DNA from: Eremomyces bilateralis CBS 781.70
Taxonomy: Eukaryota; Ascomycota; Dothideomycetes; Eremomycetales; Eremomycetaceae
NCBI RefSeq assembly: GCF_010015585.1
Contig: NW_022985069.1
Location: forward strand, 1,593,846-1,657,845
DNA length: 64,000 bases
Direction: 5' to 3'
The position numbers and the translations under genes were made by a program. The notes under the pieces were generated by a model. The model was not told the origin of the DNA. It was given only the letters and a program-made list of their open reading frames with translations, and did no database searches. Of this stretch, positions 34,565 to 44,969 are shown piece by piece (the first letter of the stretch is position 1; each line of letters starts with the position of its first letter).

Positions 34565-35603
34565 CTAGGCCGCCGAGGATGCCCGTTGGTTATCTTGCCA
34601 GTCCATGAAACGCCCTACATCCATAGCGATGGTGCGTGGTATGAGCGCATTCTGTAGCACCCTAGGCACATGGCCTTTCGCGTCACTGGCCGTCGCCATG
34701 TCCCATCCGATGTCACCCCTCTTGTTCCAAAACACCCTTTCTACGCTCACGTACTCGCCACGGACTATCGGCTTTCTCAGTTCCGGTATCGGAGCGTCGG
34801 TCCGATGCCTACTACTCGAATACATCGAAGTCGCAATAGGTGGCCCCCCCGTCAAGTCCACAGGCACTTGTACGAGTAGCAACGACGACGTTCCAGGGCT
34901 GGAGTTGTTCTTCATGCGGGCAGTGACCACCAACTCACTGAAATACCGGTATTTCAGAGGAAAAGGCAGTTTGTAAGCCGATTCGTAAACTAGACCGGAC
35001 GAGATATGATCAACATTGCATCGCGCTTCCCGAAGGGGCCGTCGGGGACTTACCACATAACCCAACTTCCCCCCATCGAATCTCCGGGTTTCTGGAGCCT
35101 CCCCAGGAGGCCAACGCCGGGATTTGATCACTCCAGTCCGCCACCTTCACCACATCGATGACATCGGAAATATATTCCTTCTCCTGCTCCGAATGCGACT
35201 GCCACCAGCCCTGCTCAAACTCCTCCCACGTCGCCGTCCCCCGCTCCTCCCGCGGGACATGGACGCTCCGCCGCGCAAACCAAGTCTCGACCTTCCGTGG
35301 CACCCGCGGCGCCAGTTCGTGCGGATAGATGTCCCGCACCCAGATCTCCACCGGCGAGGTGGCGGGAGGCGACGCCCACGGGACCCCGAGGGGTACGAAG
35401 GTGTCGTTGATGGAGCGCCCGAGTAATTCCGCGGAAGAGAGGATGGAGAGGATGAATTGGACCAGGTCGGGGAGGGAGGTGGCTGAGGCGGCCTGCTGCG
35501 GCTGGAGGGAGGGGTGGGCGGGGAGGTCCTTCGCGGTGAGGGGTTTAAGATGCAGGACTGACGGATCTAATAGTTCGTCAAGGGACTTGGTTGATGCGCT
35601 CAT
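34565..35603 (-). CDS. DUF3074-like (START-fold) protein
   Basis: Two exons (35054-35603, 34565-34989), 324 aa, start ATG at 35601-35603. The N-terminus is Ala/Leu/Pro-rich. The core has VEIWVRDIYPHELAPRVPRKVETWFARRSVH, then WEEFEQGWWQSHSEQEKEYI. Exon 2 carries strands SSLLLVQVPVDL and YVSVERVFWNKRGDIGWDMATASDAKGHVPRVLQNALIPRTIAMDVGRFMDW. The W-D-M-x-T-x-SDAKG-x-VP-x2-LQ...IA-DV-x-FM-W pattern is what I remember of fungal DUF3074, a START-like lipid-binding fold. The function is unknown. Strong C/G third positions throughout support coding. Confidence 0.75.
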
Positions 35604-36529
35604 CGCGAGTGTTGTTTTGAAGCTCGACTGAATTTAATGACTTTTGGGATTGATTCCTAGCGGTAGCGCAAAGCAGTAAAACCTGCGAGGTTAAAACCCT
35701 CAGCGACATGCACCAATAATCGGTGGCAGCTATCGGTGAATTGTGCAACGATATTCAATGCTTCAGAAGAAGTTATCTATATCTACGCGGATTTGTAGTG
35801 ACGGGCTGGAAGAAGGATACGAAATGTGAGACAAGTGAACTGAGTCGTCAGTATCGTACCTCCCTTACTTAGAAAGCGCCCACTAACCCCCGATGTACGT
35901 GAAGATAATGCATGCTATGCACAGCCGGAGATTATCATGTGCTTCGTAGGTGGCGTATTCGTAACACTAAATAGCTGATTAAAGACAATGGGCTTTAGCA
36001 GTATCCGTATACGTAAACGTAATCATGGCTTCACACTCGATTTATCATGCTTAGTGGCGGTGCTGACGATTTTTCGGTTACCGTGAAATATACCTTGAAT
36101 GAATGGGTATTTCATGGCATTTGTCTCTATTCTATGGGCTGGAGAGCGGCTTCGGGAGTCTAGACCAGCAATTCTCCGGGTGGATCGGTGAACGTTCAAA
36201 AGGACTAGTCATGAATCAATCCATCTCCTCTGTTGATTGTGCCGGTGTAATGATTCTAAACGCAAAGTCCCGTCGGCGTCTTCTCTACCGACACCGGAGG
36301 GGCAGGGAATTACGATCGAAGGCGATGCATCGCCTGCCATCGACGCGAATGGGTATAGGTGCCAATACTAGTCCAGAGCAAATGAAATGGAAATGTTATA
36401 GAAATGCAATGCGTGGTCGCGGTACCACCATGCAGTCGCCTTGGAACGACCCAATGAAGGCCCGCGAATGATCCGCGGAGTCCAGCGCCGGGACCCGCGT
36501 CTCGGCCCCATGGGAACCCCTATCGTCGT
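35604..36529. other. Intergenic
   Basis: 926 bp holding the promoter of the DUF3074-like gene and the 3' end of the HMG-box gene. Frames such as 36103-36471 lack recognisable content. Confidence 0.5.
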
Positions 36530-38455
36530 TCAAGGAGGTTTGTCTGTGGGACGCTCCACCCGTTTTTCCAGATCACTGGCAACACTTTTCTCCCTCTCCC
36601 GCTTCACTTCCTCACCTTCTCTTGCCGCAACGGCCAGCAGCGCCGGCCAACCACCCGTGTTTGGTGGCGCCGGAAGGCCGGGACTGATACCGGGAGTCGA
36701 TCGGCCAAATTCGGTCGTCGGGACGCGGCTGGAGCCACCGATCGGGGGGCTGAGTCCGACCCCCGAGGGGATGGGGTGGGGTAAGATTCTTTCTTTGCTG
36801 CCTTGGGGGACGTCGAGGGAGAATATCGGAGGGCGCTGATACGGATAGTTGGAGGGCGCGTAGATGCCGCCGTCGCTGGAATAGGTCGTTTCTTCGTGGG
36901 TCAAGGATGGCAGTTGCGGGGGATCCCGACTCGTCGGGACGCGGCGGGAGCGCATATCCGGGATATTTTGAGCCGGCGTTGATTGCAATGGAGTCCCGAA
37001 CTGTTGGTGGGCGGGGATCGGTGGAGAGGGGAGTGAAGGGCTCCCGGAATGCGAGTAATGGTCGGATGATGCACCTCCGACTTGCGGACGATAATGCGCT
37101 TGAGGAGGAAGCGACCCAGAAGACCCCGATTGCGATTCGATTCGAGGGCGTTCGTAGGATCCGTGTTCATGGGCCGACATGCCGGTCCGTTGATAAAGTT
37201 CATACGATGGCTCGCGTTTTAACGAGGCCGAGATCGGAGAAACAGACATGGGCGAGTACTGATCACGAGTCGCTGGAGAACTCATCCCCCAGAACGTGTA
37301 GGTTGGAGTTGAGGTTGCCTTCGGTCCCGCAACGGCATGATAGGTGCCTGATGAAGATGAGATATCCGAGCGCGCTGGTCTGTGAGCAATGGCTTCGCCG
37401 CTGCCTCCTGAATGCGGCGGAATCTGCGGAGGCCGCACCGTCTCTGCTGAGCCTTTCGCCGCAACGGAGTTGGAGTCTGCTTCGGACCGTGATTTCTTAC
37501 TATCGGGTCTCGCGGTCCCATGTTTGGCTTTGAATTCAGCTAAATATTCTTGATATGAGCCATATTCCGCCGTCTTCTTGTACTCAGCCAGTGCGACACC
37601 GTATTTTTCTTTTGCAAAATTGGCCTGGCGTTCGCAGCTTTCACGATCACTGGGCGACAACACCTGCCATCTCTCTCCTACGATCTTGGCAATCTCGGTG
37701 AACGAATGGTTCTGACCTTTGAGAGTCTCTCGCACATCTACGGGTCATCAGCGTGATGGATTTCAAAGAGAGTGCATGTCCATACGGTTTGAAAATATCA
37801 CATATGCCGACGGAGGTCTTTCAGGGGCATTGTCGTCTGGCTATTGGGGAGTTAGAGGGCCGTTCGTGAAAGAGGGACTTGGAAAGCGGGTAGGGTGCCG
37901 TAAGGTGATATTGGAACAAGCGAAATACCTTGGGGTGTCGTCTATATTTTCTCTTGGTAGTGGTACCGGCATGGGAAGATGGATCACCCGTTCTTTTGCC
38001 AGACGAGCGGCTCTCTGCGGCAGAATCGTCGCTTCGATAAGACTCATCGGCAATGGTCCCCTTGCGAGGGTCGGGAACCAAGGGCGCGATAGAACGACCG
38101 GTACTTTCAACGATGGCACGTTGGAGTTTCTGCAACGTATGAGTTAGCCTCCATATGCGATGACGAATCATTCGGGATTGAGCGACTGGAGATAGATGGA
38201 GTGGGCGCCAGTGGGCCGCTATATCAAATGGATGAGAGAACTCACCCGCCTGTGGCCGAGTTTGACGTTCAGAGCAGTTCTGAAGAAAAATTAGTGGCCG
38301 TCGAAGGAGCGAATGGGATCCGCCAAGGATGCGTACAGGTCAGATTCGGTGATATCCACCACAGTCTCCCAAGAGTCAAAACCCTCGGCGACGAAAGCAT
38401 CCAAGTACTGGGAGAGTCCCAGTCGCTCCAGCCTATCGCGCAAGTCTTCGATCAT
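36530..38455 (-). CDS. SAM-domain plus HMG-box protein
   Basis: Five exons (38337-38455, 38246-38279, 37929-38129, 37786-37840, 36530-37737) join in frame to 538 aa. Residues 1-60 form a SAM domain (IEDLRDRLERLGLSQYLDAF, then DITESDLTALNVKLGHRRKL). A basic linker (KRKYRRHPKPDDNAPERPPSAY) leads to an HMG box at about 119-190 (PPSAYVIFSNHVRETLKGQN, then FTEIAKIVGERWQVLSPSDR). The remaining ~340 residues are Ser/Pro-rich and disordered. It is probably a nuclear DNA-binding regulator; the target is unknown. Exon 2 is only 34 nt. The usual SNRMR of HMG boxes reads SNHVR because intron 4 falls there; reading through the donor would give NRM but then hits out-of-frame sequence. A further upstream exon cannot be excluded. 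Confidence 0.82.
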
Positions 38456-40630
38456 GAAGCTGGTGGTAGTTTGTCGCGCCGGAAGCGGTACAAGGGAAGC
38501 ATGAGAATTCCTGCAACTCGGAGTGCGGAAGTCGCCCAGGTATTGCGGTCGTAAGTTCGTGGAGCCGATGTTTCTTTGGTCCTGACGATATGACGGTAAA
38601 TCCGATATGTACAGATCGTACAGTACCCTGCAGTCAGGGTAAGCTCGTGCTGGACAGGTGCAGTTGGAGGATAATCCAGGCAATCCAAACCCAGAGCCAC
38701 GGTCGTGATAGTAGATCAGGATTGGCAGACCGACAATTGGCCAGTACCGTACTGAGAGGTCGGAATTACCGTCTTATTTCCGAAAAAGGCCGGCGGTGTA
38801 ATTCCAACGATATTGATATCCCAATGGGAAGCAGCCAAGGTCGCGATTCTAAAATGCCCAATGACCGATCAAGGACGGCCAAGCTCTACAAGATTCCTCG
38901 AGGAGATGGATCAACAGTAGTACGATGAACAGACGAAGACGTTGGCCAAGCTGTGGCGAATTGAATGGCGGAATAGAAGTCGTGGTGGAAGGCGGTGGAT
39001 CTTGAGATAAGTACCGAGAAGGTGATGCAGCTTGACGTCGTAGTCGGTCGTGAATGAAAGATGAATGCGCCGAAGGAAAAACCGATACCTGGCTTAAAAT
39101 GCCTATTGTTGCTGGGCGCAGTCAAGCGCAAGAAAGAAAAAAAATCCTCCGTGTATTCCTCCTATTCCATGCAAATTCTTGGGAAAGGACCGGGTTCAAA
39201 GTCGAAAGGGACCGCACGGCGTCGGTTTTAGGTCATTGGAGAGATGCAAGCCGAAGGTGACAACAATGCCGGGTCCAAACTATACCACAAGACCAGGTAG
39301 CGAACCATAGACTGCAGCACGGTTGGAGTAGGCATATATAGACAGAGATGGGTGGCAGATCTCGGATACGAGAGCAAAGGGAGGAGGTACGTGATCGAGA
39401 TCTGGGGGCGAGAGGAGGGAGGGGGAAGGGGGGGAAGGAGGAAGAAGAAGAATAGGAAGAAGAACTGGAGAAGCCTCAATATTGGTGACGGGAAGAGGCG
39501 ATGAGGAAGAGGCGGGTAGTACTGTGGTTGATAAATGGATTGAAGGTTGATGGTGTGTGGTGACTACCGTGACTAACTGACAAGGGAGTACAGTAGATCA
39601 GGTCCGATGGAACATGAAAAAATCAGGGTCTGTACTTTGTACTCTGTTAGAGAATCCGGAGAAGGAATATTGGTGAATTGGGAGGCGATCGGCTTGCGCA
39701 CCGAAGACCAGTCGATCGCTTTGCTCGCAAGAGAAACCGAGCGGAAAGGGAACACGATTTGGCGGATTCGCCCGTAGACAAGATTAATTACGCGGTGACG
39801 AACAACGCGAAGCAAGAAGAGTGGGGCCTTGCAAATGATCTGATACCGCACGGTAGGCGACAAGTGACAAGCGACGCAACAGAGCCCCTCAAAACTCAAT
39901 CTCAAAGCAACTATGTATCTTCACGGCTCAAGCCATCAATCGACCAAGCGAGAGGATGTGGGAAAGGTGCAGACATGACGCAGGCGGAGATGATATGTGG
40001 CGTGGTGAGTAGCCTAGGGATGGGTTTGGTATGGGCGCATTTAGGTTCTTACTCCTTCAAGGCTAGGTTAATTCCAACCTCCAGTCTCCACCCGAACCAT
40101 ACGATACACTGTGAGGTGTTTCAAATTTCAATTCTACCAGACGGTACAGAGTAGTTACAAGCCTGTAGTATAAGTTTGTACAGCAAGACATCGAATCATG
40201 AAATCATAAAATCATGGGAACTTCAACGTCGAATCGTCGAATCCTACTCCATAATTCTTCCCACTTCCCTTTCGATTCGGCTGTTCCGACTGCAGATCAA
40301 TCCTTTCACCTATGTAACTAAGTTCCTTTGGATTACTGTAATACTTACAGAATCCTGATGGAACAGAATCGCAGAAGAGGCGGTGGGGTTACATTTTGAG
40401 ATACTTTGGACTTGGTCATATTTGCGTAGGCAACCGAGTAAGCAAGACGATACAGTATAATCGTACAGTTTTTCGAACATCTTTGTATGACGATTTCGGA
40501 GATCAGATGGTGTTCTGTGGAGAGCGGGCAGCTGAACCCTTTCGAAAGCACCCACGGGCCACGGTTTGCCACCGGGCTAGGTAGCCTACCGGTAGCTCTC
40601 TGGTGGAATGTATTTGGAAATCCCGAAAAT

Positions 40631-40658
40631 CAGTTCATGTCAAGATTGACATGAACTG
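40631..40658. repeat. 28-bp near-perfect palindrome
   Basis: Arms CAGTTCATGTCAA and TTGACATGAACTG are exact reverse complements, 13 bp each, separated by GA. No gene lies within 2 kb. It could be a dimeric-factor site, a hairpin, or a transposon end remnant. Confidence 0.85.
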
Positions 40659-41240
40659 TCGGTTCGGAGCGGGTCCAGTCTTGTTCAACCTTGTGTCATA
40701 ATCTGCTTAGCAACCCATGACAGCGGTACAAGCAAACGGTCTTATCATCGTACACTGTATTAGTGCCAGCGGTGATTTGTGACTTGTGACGTGTGAGAGA
40801 GAATAATAAGTGAAGGTGAGCTCATGCTTAGTGGGAAGGAGTGTCTCATTCCTAACGATATATTATATGGAGTTATTGTGACAATGAGCACTATTATGGA
40901 AAGGAGAAGCAGAGGAACAAGGGAAACCAAGGATACTTCCTTTCCTGTACTTCGGCTAACTAATACTAGTTACTGATGAAACTACTTCAATAGCGCATCC
41001 TATTGTCGCATCATCCAGCTAGGTACCTGTTGATATCAATTATCAAACTGTATTCCGTATCCCAAAACTCTGTAACCCCTCAATAATGTCTATGACCACT
41101 GACCGCCGACGACATCCCTACTCCTGCTATTATGTACATGCTCATGGACACCAGGAGCCTTGGAACCCTTCGTTCGGTTGGTCCATGTCCTAATTTAGCT
41201 TAGAGTCAAGTAACTGCTCGGCCATATTACTAAGTTAACT

Positions 41241-41273
41241 AACTAGTTAACTAACTTAGTTAGTTAACTAGTT
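41241..41273. repeat. 14-bp-arm inverted repeat, TTAACTA type
   Basis: Arms AACTAGTTAACTAA (41241-41254) and TTAGTTAACTAGTT (41260-41273) with spacer CTTAG. The word family matches the palindrome at 25274-25291. Confidence 0.85.
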
Positions 41274-41765
41274 AATACTAAATGGTAGTTATTACTCTTT
41301 CAAAATCCTTTCCCCTCACTCCCCCTCACCCTCACCTTCTCAACGCCCATTCCTATTCCCTCCGGACCCTTTCCCTCCTCTCCTATGAACCCCCGATTTT
41401 CAATCGTCAAACAAAATTCTCGAAGCCATCCGCATCAAGAGAGAAAACATGCGATCTTCTCCCCATTGGCCATCGAGCCGCGTCCCTTGCCGTATTCTGC
41501 ATTAGTCCACCTCCCTTTCGATCGGATTCTGGGTAGGCGATCGTTGTCCTGCCATCCGGTCTATACCTGAAACGATTCCGTGCCTGCCATGGTGCAGCGC
41601 AATCGATCCCTCCGCGGAACAATTTCTGGATAGATCTTCCGATGTTGGCTTACCGATCGTACGATTATGATGCTCCTAACCCAGCAGAGACAGGGGCATG
41701 CAGGACGACACTGCGCACAATATTCCACGTGCACGGCTCTGCTTCTTGAAATCGCTTTCTGGAAT

Positions 41766-42198
41766 GGCTGGTGAGATTTTCCCCCCTCAGAAGTACCAAA
41801 ATCACCACATTTCAACTTCAACGCCAAACAGCTCAACACCAGCTTCGAAATAATATAATTTTTAAATGCTAAGAAAAATACTAAAGCCTGGGTAACTGAG
41901 CCTACTATTTTAGATCTCTAAATACCCCCTGCGTTGTGGTTTAATTTTGTGCTGAAGTTGGTGAGTTGTATGAAAAAACTGCCATAACTTTAATCCTAAA
42001 TCACGTAACACCACAACTTATTAGGATTAAATTTCGGAGTCTAGGAGCAAGAGGGAGTCCTAAAGAACTCTATCTAAGTTTTGAATTTAAAAATAATGCT
42101 GAAAGTGTGGCTATATTGCCTTGTAAATTTCCAAAGCGGCGGTTTGGGACTTCTGAAGGGGGGAAAATCTCAAAACGGGGGGGAAAATCTCACCAGCC
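41766..42198. mobile_element. 433-bp MITE-like DNA transposon with TSD
   Basis: The left end starts GGCTGGTGAGATTTTCCCCC at 41766; the right end is its reverse complement, finishing CTCACCAGCC at 42198. A direct GGAAT flanks both ends (41761-41765 and 42199-42203), a 5-bp target-site duplication. The inverted match continues inward through TCAGAAGT-CC-AA. The right terminal repeat carries an extra tandem copy of GAGATTTTCCCCC. The interior is AT-rich (notably A/T against the GC-richer surroundings) with no coding potential for a transposase, so the element is non-autonomous. The superfamily is not assigned. Two intact ends and an exact TSD suggest a fairly recent insertion. Confidence 0.8.
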
Positions 42199-43491
42199 GG
42201 AATGGAATTCTCGATTGGATGCGAGATTCGAACACAGATATCGATGATTCAAGTCACTACCGGTATTAATTACAAGGGGGCAAGGTGGTAGAGTCCCCCT
42301 AACCCGTAATATGGAGCCAAAAATCGGACCTCTGAGAATTGTCCGCAGGGATGAGAGATGAATCCTGATAAAACTGTTAACTGTAAACTGTGAACGGGTT
42401 AAGGTCCACCATTGGTACCATGCTGTCTCATAGTATGGTTCTATTTATCCGAGTATCTCATATTCTTGCCGTTGCTTGGAGTGCCGCTTTCGATCCTATG
42501 AGTGTTACTGGTGACACGAAGACGAATCTTGGAAGCTGCAGAATTGGCGAATGAGGCTGGCGATGCTATGCATTCCTCAACTGCAGGGCCATTTCTATTG
42601 CCATGCTGAGGGATGATGACTGATCTCGAGATTCAACTGGCCAAGATAATAATACATATAGTACCTACCGGTAAATGTGGGAAATACCTGCCCCAGACCT
42701 GGACCTCAAAATTATGGCACGACCCGGAACCGACCAGTCGTATTCTCCCAATCCCTAATATCCCTGGTTGCCTCTGCCCCATATCCACATCGGAGGGATG
42801 GAGGTGCGGAGATGCTATTTTTCGAACAGCATGCATGATTTCGCCCACCAGTGGCAATTTTGCATGATGCAACAACAATCCCATGTACCGGAATACCGGT
42901 CTACAGGACCGTTCCATATGACTTCGGTCGGAAATACCAGGCTCAAGCCGTCAAGGTACCGTCACTGTCCTACCACGCCATATCATCTAGCCGCGATTTT
43001 GCACCACGTTGATCCTTCGATCAAAGACATCAATCGCCTTGTTATCATTTTTGAACATTTTCTTTGGGGTTTGGAGAGAAATAGTTATTGTAAACATGTG
43101 GTGTTGACCAGAGTCCATCACCACCTCTCCTGATAGATTCGCTGCCCGACCGTCTTCCCATTCTTCCGTGCCAGCCCTGGGTTAACTGTTGGTGCAGGAG
43201 GGATTGCGAGAGGACCGTTCCATTGCCATATTATGGAAGTATCCAGAGGACACCATCCGTTGTCCAAACACATACGGCAGACTTAGACCTATCGAGGTAG
43301 AGCGTCTCAAGCGACCAGGAGCTACAACTAGATTGCCGCTGAAGCAAGGTTTTCGAATAACCCCCGGCGACCACAAAGTTAACACTAGTAGCCGTGTCTC
43401 GTCCTCTTTCTCATAGATGCACGATGGTCTAAATCTCCATGCTTTGGTAGCTGCTCGCTCGCATGCAACTGCTGGTATCACGGTCCAGGCC
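42199..43491. other. Intergenic between MITE and LSM5
   Basis: 1.3 kb. Near 42278-42301 GGGGG...CCCCC can fold as a hairpin around GGTGGTAGAG, which is D-arm-like, but no complete tRNA could be built. CCGGTA words recur (42258, 42667, 42895). No supported gene. Confidence 0.45.
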
Positions 43492-44035
43492 TTATACCGG
43501 ACCTTCACCACCAGGGATCAACTAGTGCCAGTTAGTCTCTGCTTGCGCACATAGATAATCCATAGGAAGGGGCTTACCATGCAAATATTGTTGCCGTTGA
43601 GAAGGATTTTGGAAATCTTCGTGTGCGTGCCGCTGTAGTCGCTGCAAGAAGTCAGCCTTGTCGGGAAAACAACGATACGGAGCGATGCCATGAGGTCTGA
43701 ATCTCACTTACAATTCGGTCACGTCCTCGAGGACCATATCTGTACCAAGTTAATATCTGCGGACAGGCTCCAACGCCAACGGGAATTTAGGATGGCACTT
43801 ACTGACATAGTCATCAAATCCAAGCAGCGTGCCGGAGAACTCTGTTCGTCATTGAATTTAGCAAACCAATCATTCCTCCGAAGGTGAAGATGGAAATACC
43901 TTTGTCGCCTTTCATGACGACCCATATTCTTGACCCAACGCACTTGTCAATCAGCTCTGCAGGATATCAGCTATCATGTATACGGCGCCCCGGTGAACGT
44001 TGCAACATACCGAGAGGAAGCAGTTGGGAGGCCAT
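43492..44035 (-). CDS. lsm5: U6 snRNA-associated Sm-like protein LSm5
   Basis: Six tiny exons (44011-44035, 43900-43956, 43803-43841, 43712-43739, 43578-43641, 43492-43521; 25, 57, 39, 28, 64 and 30 nt) give 80 aa: [60 protein letters not shown] and [20 protein letters not shown] in order. The Sm1 ([28 protein letters not shown]) and Sm2 ([15 protein letters not shown]) motifs are complete and match LSm5. Every intron has GT-AG ends and phases agree. It belongs to the LSm2-8 (U6) and LSm1-7 (decay) rings. The small exons mean simple ORF scans miss the gene entirely. Confidence 0.96.
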
Positions 44036-44166
44036 GCTGAGCGAGCTCTGACTGTTGAAATCAAGTATCCAAGGAATTCATTAAGGACATCCGTAAGTCT
44101 TCCCGAAGCTTATAGGTGCCCAGTCCCTGTATGAAGGTCGATGTTTGAAGGGCAAGATTTTGGTAC

Positions 44167-44246
44167 CACGTGATTGCGACGATTGGAAGTCTAGTACGGC
44201 TGGCGAAGTATGCCGATCATGCAAGTTCTTAGACAGCACACGTGAC
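44167..44246. promoter_or_regulatory. Two CACGTGA sites upstream of LSM5
   Basis: CACGTGA at 44167-44173 and CACGTGAC at 44239-44246, 132 and 204 bp upstream of the LSM5 start. They match sites upstream of LSM6 and SPP2. Confidence 0.5.
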
Positions 44247-44644
44247 AGGTCGTCTGGTGCCGTATGTGCCAGCCATGGATCGTGCTTGTGACTTCAAAGT
44301 TCAATTGTCATAATTCCTCCATAATTAATAGGTAATTCCATCATCCATGAACTGAACATTTCATTCAATTTCAATTCGACTGCAACTGCAACTTCAACGG
44401 CACCGGCAATAGAAAATTCGACCACACATGACATCATAATCCATTTCATCCAAGCTTTTATTATGGAAGCTAGTGTCGAGGTACACTGGTACAGACCAAT
44501 GCCGTTGCAAACAACCAACGTAAATATCTTTATCATCAGCATCACGAAAGGCCCGATTGAAGAGCATTTGGCCTGACCCACGAGATCGATGATTGTTCAC
44601 AAGATTCCCTTCAGTCTTCTGCCTTTGCGCTCGGTCCGGATATG

Positions 44645-44677
44645 TAATGGCCAGGTAATGGCCAGGTAATGGCCGTG
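44645..44677. repeat. 11-bp tandem repeat, three copies
   Basis: TAATGGCCAGG, TAATGGCCAGG, TAATGGCCGTG: three consecutive 11-bp units, the first two identical, followed by a further TAAT. Confidence 0.85.
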
Positions 44678-44969
44678 TAATCCCAGACATGAAGTGCTGA
44701 GACGACACACCAACTTCGGCGTACTGCCTAATTCCTGGTTCGACTGTACTGGTTGCTTGGTGTGCCATGCAGTTTTGATATCCTAATTAATTATTGCCCG
44801 CAACGATTGGTGTTCACTCGTCACTTTCCCAACCCCAGCGACTCACCTACCGCCGCCAGGATCAGGAAGCGCGATCAAACAATACGAACCGCAGCATCGT
44901 GACAGGAACAAGTTCCTGTACAACAAAGATAAAACCAAGCATCTCTTGCTCACTCCTTTTCTAATCGAT

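Larger units (their letters stand above)
38456..41765. other. 3.3-kb gene desert
   Basis: No supported gene. It contains a purine-rich tract at about 39355-39480 (pyrimidine-rich on the minus strand, likely part of the HMG-gene promoter), short ATCAT/AATCG direct repeats at 40185-40250, and two strong inverted repeats (40631-40658, 41241-41273). Several low-complexity C/T-rich stretches occur from 41295. Confidence 0.5.
44036..44969. other. Intergenic upstream of LSM5
   Basis: Holds the LSM5 promoter, with two CACGTGA sites, and a short tandem repeat at 44645-44677. No supported gene before the DUF7924-type relic. Confidence 0.5.

Noticed and set aside
42225-42310. Possible tRNA gene
   Set aside because: A TTCGAATC loop and a D-arm-like hairpin exist but on opposite strands, and no acceptor or anticodon stem closes.
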